Assembly (NCBI GenBank): GCA_023391285.1
Contig: JAEWBF010000100.1
Coordinates: 1 to 64,000, forward strand
Source: Verrucomicrobiota bacterium
Lineage (GTDB): Bacteria; Verrucomicrobiota; Verrucomicrobiia; Opitutales; Opitutaceae
Reading direction: 5' to 3'
DNA length: 64,000 nucleotides
This document shows positions 44,801 through 49,990 of the stretch, in pieces. Under the pieces are notes generated by a model. The model did no database searches, was not told where the DNA came from, and was given only the letters and a program-made list of their open reading frames with translations. The position numbers were made by a program, and so were the translations under genes. The stretch's first letter is position 1, and every line of letters starts with the position of its first letter.

Positions 44801-46458
44801 GCGATCGTTACCTCACGTGGTTTGGCAGCAATCTGAACAACAATCCGGCGGCGTATGGCACGATCACCCTCGGCGCGATCGACGGCGGCGGCGGAACGGA
44901 GGTGCCCGTCACCGGTGTGAGTGTGTCGCCGGACGAAGTGACGCTCGAAGTCGGCCAGACGGAGCAACTCGCGGCCACGATCGAACCGATCGATGCGGAC
45001 AACACGAACGTGACCTGGAGCACGAGTAATGCGGCAATCGTGACGGTCGATGAGACGGGTCTCGTGACGGCGATCGCCCCGGGCGAAGCGACGATCACGG
45101 TGACAACCGAGGATGGCGACTTCACCGCCACGAGTGTGGTGACGGTGGTGCTCTTGCCGGGCTCGGTGCCGGAGATCACGACCACGGCGCTGCCGGCGGG
45201 TGAAGTAGGCGTGCCGTATTCGCAGCAGCTCGCGGCGACAGGCGGCGACGGCGAACTCGTCTGGAGCCTCGCGTCGGGCAGCCTGCCCGGCGGCTTGAAT
45301 CTCTCGGCGACCGGTTTGATCTCGGGCACGCCGACCGCGGCGGGCGCGAGCAACGTCGTCGTGCGCGTCGCCGACAGCGATGCGTTCGAAGGCGCCGAAG
45401 ATGAAGACACGCAAGCGTTCACGCTGACGATCGCGGTGCCGCCGCCGACGGAGGTGACGGTGACGTTGAGCAATCTCGAGCAACGCTACGATGGCTTGCC
45501 GAAGCCGGTCACCGTGACGACGGCCCCGAACAATGTCGACGTGACGATCACCTACGATGGCAGCGAAGAGCCGCCGGTGTATCCGGGAATCTACGACGTG
45601 GTCGCGACGGTGACGGAAAGCGGATATGTCGGCAGTGCGACCGCGCAACTGGAGATCGGTATCACGGCGCTCGTGCGGCACGGCGTGACGATGTCGGGTG
45701 AGATCGACGGATCGCTGCAGGTCCTGTTGCCCGAATCGACGACCTGGAATGGTGGCGCGTGGATCTCTGGTGACCTGCTCGTATCGGGCCGGCCCGGCGT
45801 GACCGTGAATGGCAACGCCGCATATGTGGCCGTGATCGAAGCGAACGGCAGCGCGACGCCGACGCAGCATCGCGTGACGCTCAACAGCAACACGGTGGTG
45901 CGCTACGTCGTGCGCCAGGTGGATGCGATCGCGCTGCCGACGGTGGCGGCTCCGCCGGCGCCGAGTGGCACGCGGAATGTGGCGATCAATCAGGCCGGAC
46001 AGAGCATCGGGGATCCGGCGACGCTGCGTAACCTCACGATCAACAGCAAAGGTGGCGAAGTCGCCGTGCCGCCGGGCACGTATGGCGAGTTCGTGGCCAA
46101 TGGTCAGACGGCGTTTGTGCTGGGCGTCGCGGGGGCCGAGACACCGGTGGTTTATAATCTGCAGAAGCTGACGCTGAACTCGAAGTCTCAGCTGAAGATT
46201 GTTGGACCGGTGGTGTTGAACGTTCGCGAAACCGTGATGTTCAACAGCGCCAATGCGGCGGCGCATGATCCGGCTTGGCTCACGGTGCGCGTGCACAACG
46301 GCGGGCTGACCTTGAACGGCGACTCGGACCTGAATGGCGACGTCGTGACCCCAACGGGGACGGTGACGCTGAACGGATCGAGCGTGCTGCAGGGCAGCGT
46401 GACCGCGGATCGTTTGACGATCAACAAGCAGGCTGCGCTGCGCGATCCGGAACTTTGA
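35881..46458 (+). CDS. Giant secreted modular protein with beta-helix, heparinase/alginate-lyase-like domain and repeated Big_2 and CBM-like modules
   Basis: 3,525 aa. The start MTLNLVRSTSAASRRC gives a signal peptide ending near TAQGAEA. Modules in order: beta domain (50-215); putative-Ig He_PIG (219-312); PKD (317-415); right-handed beta-helix (419-887); two He_PIG (893-1079); beta-sandwich (1084-1237); three tandem pairs of Big_2 plus an approximately 148-residue CBM-like module (1242-1965); Big_2 (1974-2057); an alginate-lyase plus heparinase II/III-like region (2060-2697; NNWRGVCHGGNA, GGHEGNTYNNYGVEYA, FRGAGHGIFQSDTLWMAYSG); Big_2 (2704-2787); CBM9-like (2790-2997); Big_2; He_PIG; MBG (3190-3261); and a C-terminal part rich in LNSNTV/LNSK-like strands. 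It is probably an extracellular polysaccharide lyase. Substrate and surface anchoring are unknown; no LPxTG or autotransporter barrel is seen. Confidence 0.85.
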   Translation: MTLNLVRSTSAASRRCSCRTDWLLATPFGVIVLVALALFSSPRTAQGAEASLLSHGNFEPDQATTVVEMPTTYVVGTQNTDIWYTRLGTGTQQVSYQDDGAGNHFVSVGTSVNQPGIFQVVPWPGEGTAQLSYSYSGPRAIVRVFGAETGDTIAKFSGVNSLTLIQQIDNPAATDWTTVTHEVELSGVYDYLVVRFGTAGTAPSLYDNIAMTAPVKAPDIAPVIVTESLPATQVGAAYVATLEAEGGNGALTWSVVAGTLPAGLTLSDDGFISGVPTTAGASSFTVRVVDGDDNVAETDASTREYSIVVNVPVPPTASLVVTRTSGVAPLAVSFDATGSTSLLTSRPFHDLHYHWNYGDPNSGVWSTSRKSKNEDLGAIGGHVYETPGVYTATLTVTDDTGASSQATVEITVEDPDVVFAGANTICISTDGDFTGAPAGSLHVTSDSWATIASSLGTGKRVLLKRGNTWVSDGTRITMNFAGPGILGAFGTGPKPIITFAADGTGWTFFMGNGNTPYQFGDFRFMDFEIQGRGFNYSGFHAEGAFNNLTILRVDASEMGVFLNLSPPILRYYNNDDRPGHQLWEGVAVVDTKYEKVVGDGGEFNGRHIAYAGMARSLFMGNIWNNAEQGEHILRVPFARRFIVAHNELTNARLTKHLIKMHGGGTEDVEGQWVPPGENQTRYVTISDNYFSSRLGDWFVSVGPQNPSSAEVTLDVIVERNHAVFGGDSNVAFHMAASSTTVRNNTVIMTGASTGGTIAAIDRRGIEPTPVDNQVYNNSAYSGNTQSFTLVSVVASATDTVVRNNLGRALGSSKTLISGGGTNLVQSNNVITDTPGWVVADPTAAHHFDLVSGSEAIGAGYPVPLLADFEGQPRWPSGGISLGAFESPPTTPNVAPAIVTTVLRGGAYGESYWVTLEGEGGNGRLYWTVASGNLPEGLELRANGQIVGKPTSSGSFTFTVNLEDSDGAIGGSDAAVRAFTLDIAAEPNSVPRITAANVPAAIVGESYSRTLTAIDGNGALTWTLTSGALPPGFSLSAQGVISGTATATGEFSFTVSVADSDDEVGAADEDTATYTLVINPAGSVTGYQGPTFYNQSFAAQAGQFEATFDVYVPSKPINAPIGLSFGPANSYAQMAAIVGFSAEGYLNARDGGAYTYTAPAIVYEAGMTLGYRLVVDIPAKKYSVYVSVDGGEEQLLADNFNFRTEQASVAALNNLSVKVDAPVGGWVSVTNFAVTPIGEPGVPVTGISVAPASVELEIGETAVLTAAVAPSNATNQVVSWSSSAPTVASVDQNGNVTAISAGSATITATTLEGGFTASSAVTVAGTSGEVSVMIFADAGVHDFGGAAGALDTEVFRSGTASWRITYNSDSATSAFNPQGATLKMSDLTPYANSGYFEFWYRSTKAGTMRFQVMDGGAANVTIFQADRALVATTEWTRVEIPFTGWTQAPSTTANWKLMLRGWIGMNGATVHYDDIRFVGTTPGTVAVTGVTVTPTTLALEVGESSTLTANVAPLNATNTAVSWTTSNAAVATVSSSGVVTAVAEGSATITATTADGGFTATSAVTVTAAAEPGLDVSIYSDSATADVGVPSVGASDTSIFRSGTASWRITYADDWSVSIFHPQGAESTMADLTPYANSGYFEFWYRSSKAGSVQLRVLDAGAANANLFQADIPLAATEVWTRVEIPFTGWTQAPSSSANWRLMLRGWGGIGGGTVHYDDIKFIGEDVASAPVTGVGVAPTSLELEVGETSTLTATVTPANASNPAVSWTTSNAAVATVSSSGVVTAVGAGSATITATTEDGGFTATSAVTVSAAQTNELELAIFSDAGTHAFGGVTGALDTEVRRSGTASWRITYADDWSTSAFNPLGATMSPAALTPYANSGYFEFWYRSSKAGTIRFQVLDVGAVNAALFTADRAVAATTEWTRIEIPFTGWTQAPSSNTNWRLMLRGYGGMAGATVHYDDIRFVVPGAVGEVPATGVSVSPSATSLEVGQTQQLTVTVAPPNATNQDVTWASSDPSVASVDASGVVTAVAVGTATITVTTDDGGHTAESTITVVAAEPGRHPFLFFSAKDIPTIRARMDAPEVADRRTRLINRANALLGASPATDSRTMQGNSGILAFAYIVTGNEAYAQRAIQEALATADLPTWITGHDFNRGADLVSSERSLGTALVYDWCYDVMTPGQRSTLRNALLEKGVAQYNLTVDPTLSPNWYTFEPVNNWRGVCHGGNAVAALVLYYESEEARRAADLANQHLPPTLRSLVLEDSGGHEGNTYNNYGVEYALKGAMAMQRFYGGYEELLEEFAVEKLGNYWSVYLFGPDHRFANISRHNYDWAAGLYSAGGGVEGGPSSQRSTLVDSLVPGGDQLMRWAADNGSQRFYWSGASPFYFLWRRIGAPTTFQQPKPELQDAVLFRGAGHGIFQSDTLWMAYSGGATHNRGDGGAFVLVAKNGQNWERLIHLEPSLNFFESENHSTYLINGVGQRRGLDTLVNRAQYERFGSGEGFHYAASNIKPLYANTALTKLTRHLVMVRGKYVVLLDDLAGSEPLNFEARFQTAETNTITVNTEGGKVVGQNLDLHIVSSGFDPFATGQGQGASTAVRHLRFSRQAEEAALLTVLYPTARGGAAPTVQVTDGVVTITHGGETDQVTFIREGQNWRLSAVNGATADNIPTGEERNIVPYREGRDDTDEVPVWMMETVGEPIVIPDTGVTVSHGQVSLNVGQTQAITATVAPANATNGSVVWTTSNPAIARVTQTSLSAATVRAVGVGTATITATSSGGFTAHTVVTVNSTGELIVPYASTAPALDGIIDSSYGGVLGVIAKPAPGETTPAPSNISASWRAAFTSSDLHIVVDVTDDAWITTEANEWHNDCVELFLDGNNSKNSTSDGLNDIKVAFVPQPNGTVQVQTVVYPPNPAGLDLSGVQAAFTLKSGGGENYSGYVLEIKVPLAALGTVAEEGRKIGIDFQLDDNDSPGPRDRYLTWFGSNLNNNPAAYGTITLGAIDGGGGTEVPVTGVSVSPDEVTLEVGQTEQLAATIEPIDADNTNVTWSTSNAAIVTVDETGLVTAIAPGEATITVTTEDGDFTATSVVTVVLLPGSVPEITTTALPAGEVGVPYSQQLAATGGDGELVWSLASGSLPGGLNLSATGLISGTPTAAGASNVVVRVADSDAFEGAEDEDTQAFTLTIAVPPPTEVTVTLSNLEQRYDGLPKPVTVTTAPNNVDVTITYDGSEEPPVYPGIYDVVATVTESGYVGSATAQLEIGITALVRHGVTMSGEIDGSLQVLLPESTTWNGGAWISGDLLVSGRPGVTVNGNAAYVAVIEANGSATPTQHRVTLNSNTVVRYVVRQVDAIALPTVAAPPAPSGTRNVAINQAGQSIGDPATLRNLTINSKGGEVAVPPGTYGEFVANGQTAFVLGVAGAETPVVYNLQKLTLNSKSQLKIVGPVVLNVRETVMFNSANAAAHDPAWLTVRVHNGGLTLNGDSDLNGDVVTPTGTVTLNGSSVLQGSVTADRLTINKQAALRDPEL
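39868..41775 (+). repeat. Three tandem in-gene copies of a CBM-like module with Big_2 linkers
   Basis: Inside the giant gene, modules at about 39868-40310, 40600-41045 and 41332-41775 are near-copies. Each has SGTASWRITY, LTPYANSGYFEFWYRS, EIPFTGWTQAPS and VHYDDI. The DNA is also close: the stretch around 40034, 40774 and 41506 differs by only a few third-position bases. The period is about 732-740 bp including the linker. This points to recent internal duplication or gene conversion and is a site where copy number may differ between strains. Confidence 0.85.
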
Positions 46459-46478
46459 GCGGATCGGGTTAGAAATGG

Positions 46479-46520
46479 TTCGCCCGCGATCGAGGGGTCG
46501 GTCGCGGGCGAATTGTTTTT
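46479..46520 (+). terminator. Rho-independent terminator after the giant gene
   Basis: An 11-bp perfect stem (TTCGCCCGCGA / TCGCGGGCGAA) with a 12-base loop is followed by TTGTTTTT. It begins 21 bp after the stop. It lies between convergent genes and could also affect the MYG1 transcript. Confidence 0.85.
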
Positions 46521-46557
46521 GTGAATCTACGACGCCAAGCCGGGCTCATGCAGCTGG

Positions 46558-47427
46558 CTAAGCAATGGCAGCGCGGGTGAGCAGGTTCTTGAGTTCGGCG
46601 ATGTCGGTGATTGTGGTTTTGGCGACGAAGCCGCGCGCGTGGGTGAAATGCACGCCCGGCGTGTTGGCGAGGCGCGTGAAATCGACGCGCGGGTTGTCGC
46701 GGTAGCGCTCGAGTCCGTAACCCGAACTGCGCCGATCGGGGCTGACGAGGGCGACAATGTGATCTTCGAGACCGCGACTGCGAATGAAGCGGTCGAGTCC
46801 GGACGAAGGTTCGTCGGGAAGCGGATCGGTGCGGGGCACGAACAGGATTTGTGCGGGGCTGCCAGCGAGGTCGACGGTCCAGACCTGCGCGTGCTGGGCG
46901 AGAAATGCGAGGCGCGCGCGAAGCGTCGTGATGTAGTCGATGATGTCGGCGCCGGTGAGGCGCATGATTTCCCAGAGCGGCTGGCCGGGGTCGACGCGCG
47001 AGGAGAGGGCGAAACGCTTCAGGAGCGTTGAGCTGACGGGCGAGTGGAGCCGTGCGAGAACGTCGGGTGTGGTGCCGAGCCATTTCGCAGTGTCGATTGG
47101 ACCCCGGGTGTCGAACCATTCGGCGGTTTCGAGCCAGTCGCAGAATTGGCGGGCTTCGTCGTAGAGACTCAGGTGCTGCAGCACCAACGAAAGCGAACAG
47201 GTGGGCGGATGATCGCGCGGAAGCTGGTGATGATCGAAGTTGTTGAGAAGAGGCTCATGACGAAGTCCGACGTCGACCACGCAGGTGGATGCAGCGGCGA
47301 GTTCGGCGGACGTGGGTTCGCGGCGAACGATGGGAACGGCGTGAAGCGTGAGCAAAAGGCTGCAGGCGAGAAACTCGTCCGTGTGAGCGCCGCCAGGGTG
47401 TGTGAGGATCGTGTCGAACGGAAGCAT
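46558..47427 (-). CDS. MYG1/UPF0160-family protein (DHH-like exonuclease fold)
   Basis: 289 aa. The start ILTHPGGAHTDEFLACSLL and the FDHHQ motif in LLNNFDHHQLPRDHPP are the two metal-site signatures of the MYG1 family, related to DHH phosphoesterases. Eukaryotic MYG1 is a nuclear and mitochondrial 3'-5' RNA exonuclease; the bacterial role is not settled. The C-terminus (FTRLANTPGVHFTHARGFVAKT) is typical of the family. It lies 66 bp downstream of a 142-aa gene on the same strand. Confidence 0.88.
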   Translation of the reverse strand: MLPFDTILTHPGGAHTDEFLACSLLLTLHAVPIVRREPTSAELAAASTCVVDVGLRHEPLLNNFDHHQLPRDHPPTCSLSLVLQHLSLYDEARQFCDWLETAEWFDTRGPIDTAKWLGTTPDVLARLHSPVSSTLLKRFALSSRVDPGQPLWEIMRLTGADIIDYITTLRARLAFLAQHAQVWTVDLAGSPAQILFVPRTDPLPDEPSSGLDRFIRSRGLEDHIVALVSPDRRSSGYGLERYRDNPRVDFTRLANTPGVHFTHARGFVAKTTITDIAELKNLLTRAAIA

Positions 47428-47493
47428 GAGCCTGGCGACGCTGGGCGAGATCGGGTGGGCCGCAAGCGGTTCTCGCGGCGTTGCGACGCGCGG

Positions 47494-47922
47494 TCAAAGA
47501 GCGTCGCCGAAGCGGATGCGTTTTTGGGGACGCTTCTTGCGGGCGTTGGGGACGATGCCGAGGCGCGGGTCACGGGAGCGGGCGAGTTGGACGAGGCGAC
47601 GGGCGTCGCGTTCGAAGGTCGAGACGGCCTCGGAAAGGTAGAGCCACTTGCCGAGGATGGGGTGTTGAACGAGCGCGGGAAAATCGGCGAGGAGCGAGGC
47701 GTGATGCTCGTGCGTGGTGCAGACGAGGACGCCTTGCCAGGGTTCGTCCTGCGTGGTGAGGACGAGGCGATGTTTGCCGTCGAGCGAGACGGTGCGGCCG
47801 CCGAACCAGGCTTTGAATTCGAAGGTGGGATCGTTGGCGAGTGGCTCGACCAGCCAGGCGAGAGGATGTTCAGCGCGCGCGGCGCGGGTCTGGAAGGCGT
47901 TCGCGAGGCGGGTGGTTTTCAT
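47494..47922 (-). CDS. Conserved-looking hypothetical protein, possibly TfoX-like
   Basis: 142 aa from MKTTRLANAFQTRAARAEHP. The core FKAWFGGRTVSLDGKHRLVLT resembles the FGGxxxYxDGK strand of TfoX-N-type domains. It is followed by EPWQGVLVCTTHEHHASLLADF and HPILGKWLYLSE, and the C-terminus is basic (ARKKRPQKRIRFGDAL). Function is unknown. It precedes the MYG1 gene by 66 bp and may share its transcript. The longer frame into the DUF72 gene is an antisense shadow. Confidence 0.65.
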   Translation of the reverse strand: MKTTRLANAFQTRAARAEHPLAWLVEPLANDPTFEFKAWFGGRTVSLDGKHRLVLTTQDEPWQGVLVCTTHEHHASLLADFPALVQHPILGKWLYLSEAVSTFERDARRLVQLARSRDPRLGIVPNARKKRPQKRIRFGDAL

Positions 47923-48036
47923 GCGAGTTCCGGGGCGAAAGGATGGCCGCAAAAAGTCGCAGAAGGCGCAAGAAGGAGCCAGCGGACGCGAAGGCTGCGG
48001 GTGCGGACTTTGGGTGCGAATTGGTGTCCAAGGGGC

Positions 48037-48798
48037 ATGCGCATCGAGGTGGGTTGCTCGGGTTGGTTCTACTCGCATTGGCGAGGCGTCTTTTATCCGC
48101 GGCAGGAAGTGACGACGAAGAACTGGTTCGGGTATTACGCGAACGTGTTTCGGACGGTGGAGTTGAACGCGCCGTTTTACCGCTGGCCTAAACCGACGAC
48201 GGTGCGGCGCTGGAAGCGCGAGGCGCCGCCGGGATTTGTTTACACGGTGAAGGTGAACCAACTCATCACGCACGAACGACGGATGGTGCGAACGAAGAAG
48301 TTGGTGCGATCGTTTTATGAAATCGCGCCGGTGCTGGCGGAGAAGATGGGATGTTTCCTTTTTCAGTTTCCGCCGAGTTATCGCTACACGGCGGCGCGGT
48401 TGAAGAGCATCGTGGCGCAGTTGGATCCGGCGTATCGGAACGTGGTGGAGTTTCGGCACAAGAGCTGGTGGCGGGAGGACGTGTATCGGACGTTGCGCGA
48501 GCGCAGGATTACGTTTTGTGCGGTGAGCGCACCGCGGCTGCCGGAGACGGTGCCGCCGGGACAGCGATTGCTGTATGTGCGATTCAGCGGACGCCAGCAG
48601 TGGTATCGCCACAACTATTCGCGGGAGGAATTAACGGTGTGGGCGGAGCGGATACAGACTTCGGGGGCGGAGGAAGCGTGGGTGTATTTCAACAATGACC
48701 GTAACGGCCACGCGGTCGCGAACGCGCTCGCGTTGAGGCGAATGTTGCGCGAGATGAACGCTCACGACTTGCCGGACGTGTTGGCGAAATCCGGGTGA
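48037..48798 (+). CDS. DUF72 (YecE-like) TIM-barrel protein
   Basis: 253 aa from MRIEVGCSGWFYSHWRGVFYP, the standard DUF72 start; the much longer frame upstream is a shadow of the genes on the other strand. Further matches are TVELNAPFYRWPKPTTVRRW, CFLFQFPPSYRYTAARL, NVVEFRHKSWWREDVY and EAWVYFNNDRNGHAVANAL. Family members are small TIM barrels of unclear function. The 3' end overlaps the convergent VOC gene by 37 bases. Confidence 0.92.
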   Translation: MRIEVGCSGWFYSHWRGVFYPRQEVTTKNWFGYYANVFRTVELNAPFYRWPKPTTVRRWKREAPPGFVYTVKVNQLITHERRMVRTKKLVRSFYEIAPVLAEKMGCFLFQFPPSYRYTAARLKSIVAQLDPAYRNVVEFRHKSWWREDVYRTLRERRITFCAVSAPRLPETVPPGQRLLYVRFSGRQQWYRHNYSREELTVWAERIQTSGAEEAWVYFNNDRNGHAVANALALRRMLREMNAHDLPDVLAKSG

Positions 48799-49172
48799 GT
48801 GGTTTTGCGCTGGTGGAGAACCACCCAATTGCCGTCGGGATCGGCGACCACGACCATGCGGCAGATCGGGGTTTCCTGAAGCTCCCAGACGAACTTCACG
48901 TTGTGCTCGCGGAGTTTGGTGACGTAGGCGTCGAGATCATCGACCTCGAAGGCGGCGGCGGTGCCGGCGGGGTGGGGCGGCCATTGATCCGGGGCGCTGC
49001 TGACGAGGGCGAGACAGTGCGGACCGATGTCGTATTCGATCCATTGTTCGTCGCCGTCTTTTTCGCTGAAGCCGCGCGATTTCGTGAGGCCGAGGAGGCC
49101 TTCGTAGAAGCGCTGAGCGCGTTTCATGTCGGTGACGGAGTAGCCGGTGAAGGCGATTTCGGTGATTTTCAT
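48762..49172 (-). CDS. VOC (glyoxalase/dioxygenase-fold) protein
   Basis: 136 aa. MKITEIAFTGYSVTDMKRAQRFYEG starts the first beta-alpha-beta-beta-beta unit; AAAFEVDDLDAYVTKLREHN and MVVVADPDGNWVVLHQRK form the second. Possible metal ligands are Glu and His at the usual VOC positions, but the substrate is unknown. Its last 12 codons are antisense to the end of the DUF72 gene, so the two converge with overlapping stops. Confidence 0.85.
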   Translation of the reverse strand: MKITEIAFTGYSVTDMKRAQRFYEGLLGLTKSRGFSEKDGDEQWIEYDIGPHCLALVSSAPDQWPPHPAGTAAAFEVDDLDAYVTKLREHNVKFVWELQETPICRMVVVADPDGNWVVLHQRKTTHPDFANTSGKS

Positions 49173-49295
49173 GGGATGCGGGTGATACGGCGGGTGAGAC
49201 CGGAACTCAGGGGAATGTGTCCGTAGGCGGATTCCCCAAAGCTGGATCCGAACTCCCTGGCGGCACCCCGGGGGCGAGGTCGAATCTATGAGCGT

Positions 49296-49646
49296 ATGAG
49301 CACTTCAGATACATCGTCTTCCTCCCACATCGCCGATCGGGCGTTTGCGGATGAATTTCAGAGCGGCGTCGGTCAGGGACTGGCGGCGGCGCGAGATTTC
49401 GAGACCCAACCTTGGGCTGAAGAGATGAGCGACGAGCGGCCGTGCAACGTCGGGCGAACCGAGCAGACCTTCAGGCTCGTTGCGGGTGGAGCGTTGCTGG
49501 CGGCCGCGGCGATGGCGCCGGTGAGTCGCGGCTGGCGGATCGGTTTCGCCGTGCTGGGCGCGGCCGAAATTGTCACCGGCGCGATGCGGTATTGTCCGAT
49601 CAATCAGGCGCTCGGGATCAACACGTGTCGCGGCGAGGAGTTCTGA
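49296..49646 (+). CDS. DUF2892-type small inner-membrane protein with extended N-terminus
   Basis: 116 aa. The C-terminal 70 residues match YgaP-like DUF2892 proteins: CNVGRTEQTFRLVAGGALLA, a second hydrophobic helix (IGFAVLGAAEIVTGAMRYCP) and the terminal CPINQALGINTC. The first 45 residues are Ser/Asp-rich and soluble. If an internal ATG (MSDERPCNVG) is used, the protein is the standard short form. Conserved Cys residues suggest thiol or metal chemistry, not proven. Confidence 0.8.
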   Translation: MSTSDTSSSSHIADRAFADEFQSGVGQGLAAARDFETQPWAEEMSDERPCNVGRTEQTFRLVAGGALLAAAAMAPVSRGWRIGFAVLGAAEIVTGAMRYCPINQALGINTCRGEEF

Positions 49647-49668
49647 GCGCGGGAACCCCGGTTGGGAA

Positions 49669-49863
49669 TCAAGGGTGGTTGGCGCTGCGGGTGGGGCGGT
49701 TTTGGCGGCGGGCGGCGGCCATGTTGTCGACGAGGTTGGGGTAGCGGCGCCCGGCCTTTTTTGCGCGGGCTTTCGCCCAGGCGAGGTTGGCGGCGCTGAG
49801 TTTCGTGGGCGATTTGGTGGCGGGCTTTTTGTTTTTCCAGGGCGCGGTGCGGGAGGGTTTCAT
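49669..49863 (-). CDS. Small basic hypothetical protein
   Basis: 64 aa from MKPSRTAPWKNKKPATKSPT. It is rich in Lys, Arg and Ala (LAWAKARAKKAGRRYPNLVD, NMAAARRQNRP), in the style of small DNA-binding or ribosome-associated proteins. No family is named with confidence. It lies between the DUF2892 gene (convergent) and the TPR gene. Confidence 0.5.
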   Translation of the reverse strand: MKPSRTAPWKNKKPATKSPTKLSAANLAWAKARAKKAGRRYPNLVDNMAAARRQNRPTRSANHP

Positions 49864-49961
49864 CGCGCACAGCGGATGCGGGTAAGAGTGGAACGCAAAG
49901 GGAGACGTTGGGACGGAGCGGCGGAGGCAGGAGACTTCGCCTTGCATCTTTAGGACGGAGC

Positions 49962-49987
49962 GGCGGGGTCGGGAGACCCCGCCCTAC
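49962..49987. repeat. REP-like palindrome, copy 6
   Basis: Perfect 9-bp stem GGCGGGGTC / GACCCCGCC with loop GGGA and CTAC tail, identical to the 14.5-kb copy. It lies four bases downstream (minus strand) of the stop codon of the TPR gene at 49991. Confidence 0.75.
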
Positions 49988-49990
49988 ATT

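Noticed and set aside
36913..46296. Antisense frames of 1,370, 902 and 716 aa opposite the giant gene
   Set aside because: Arg/His-rich low-complexity products with no motifs, explained by codon bias of the real plus-strand gene.
47044..48036. Long N-terminal extension of the DUF72 frame
   Set aside because: Overlaps two minus-strand genes and has no family match; the DUF72 start motif begins at 48037.
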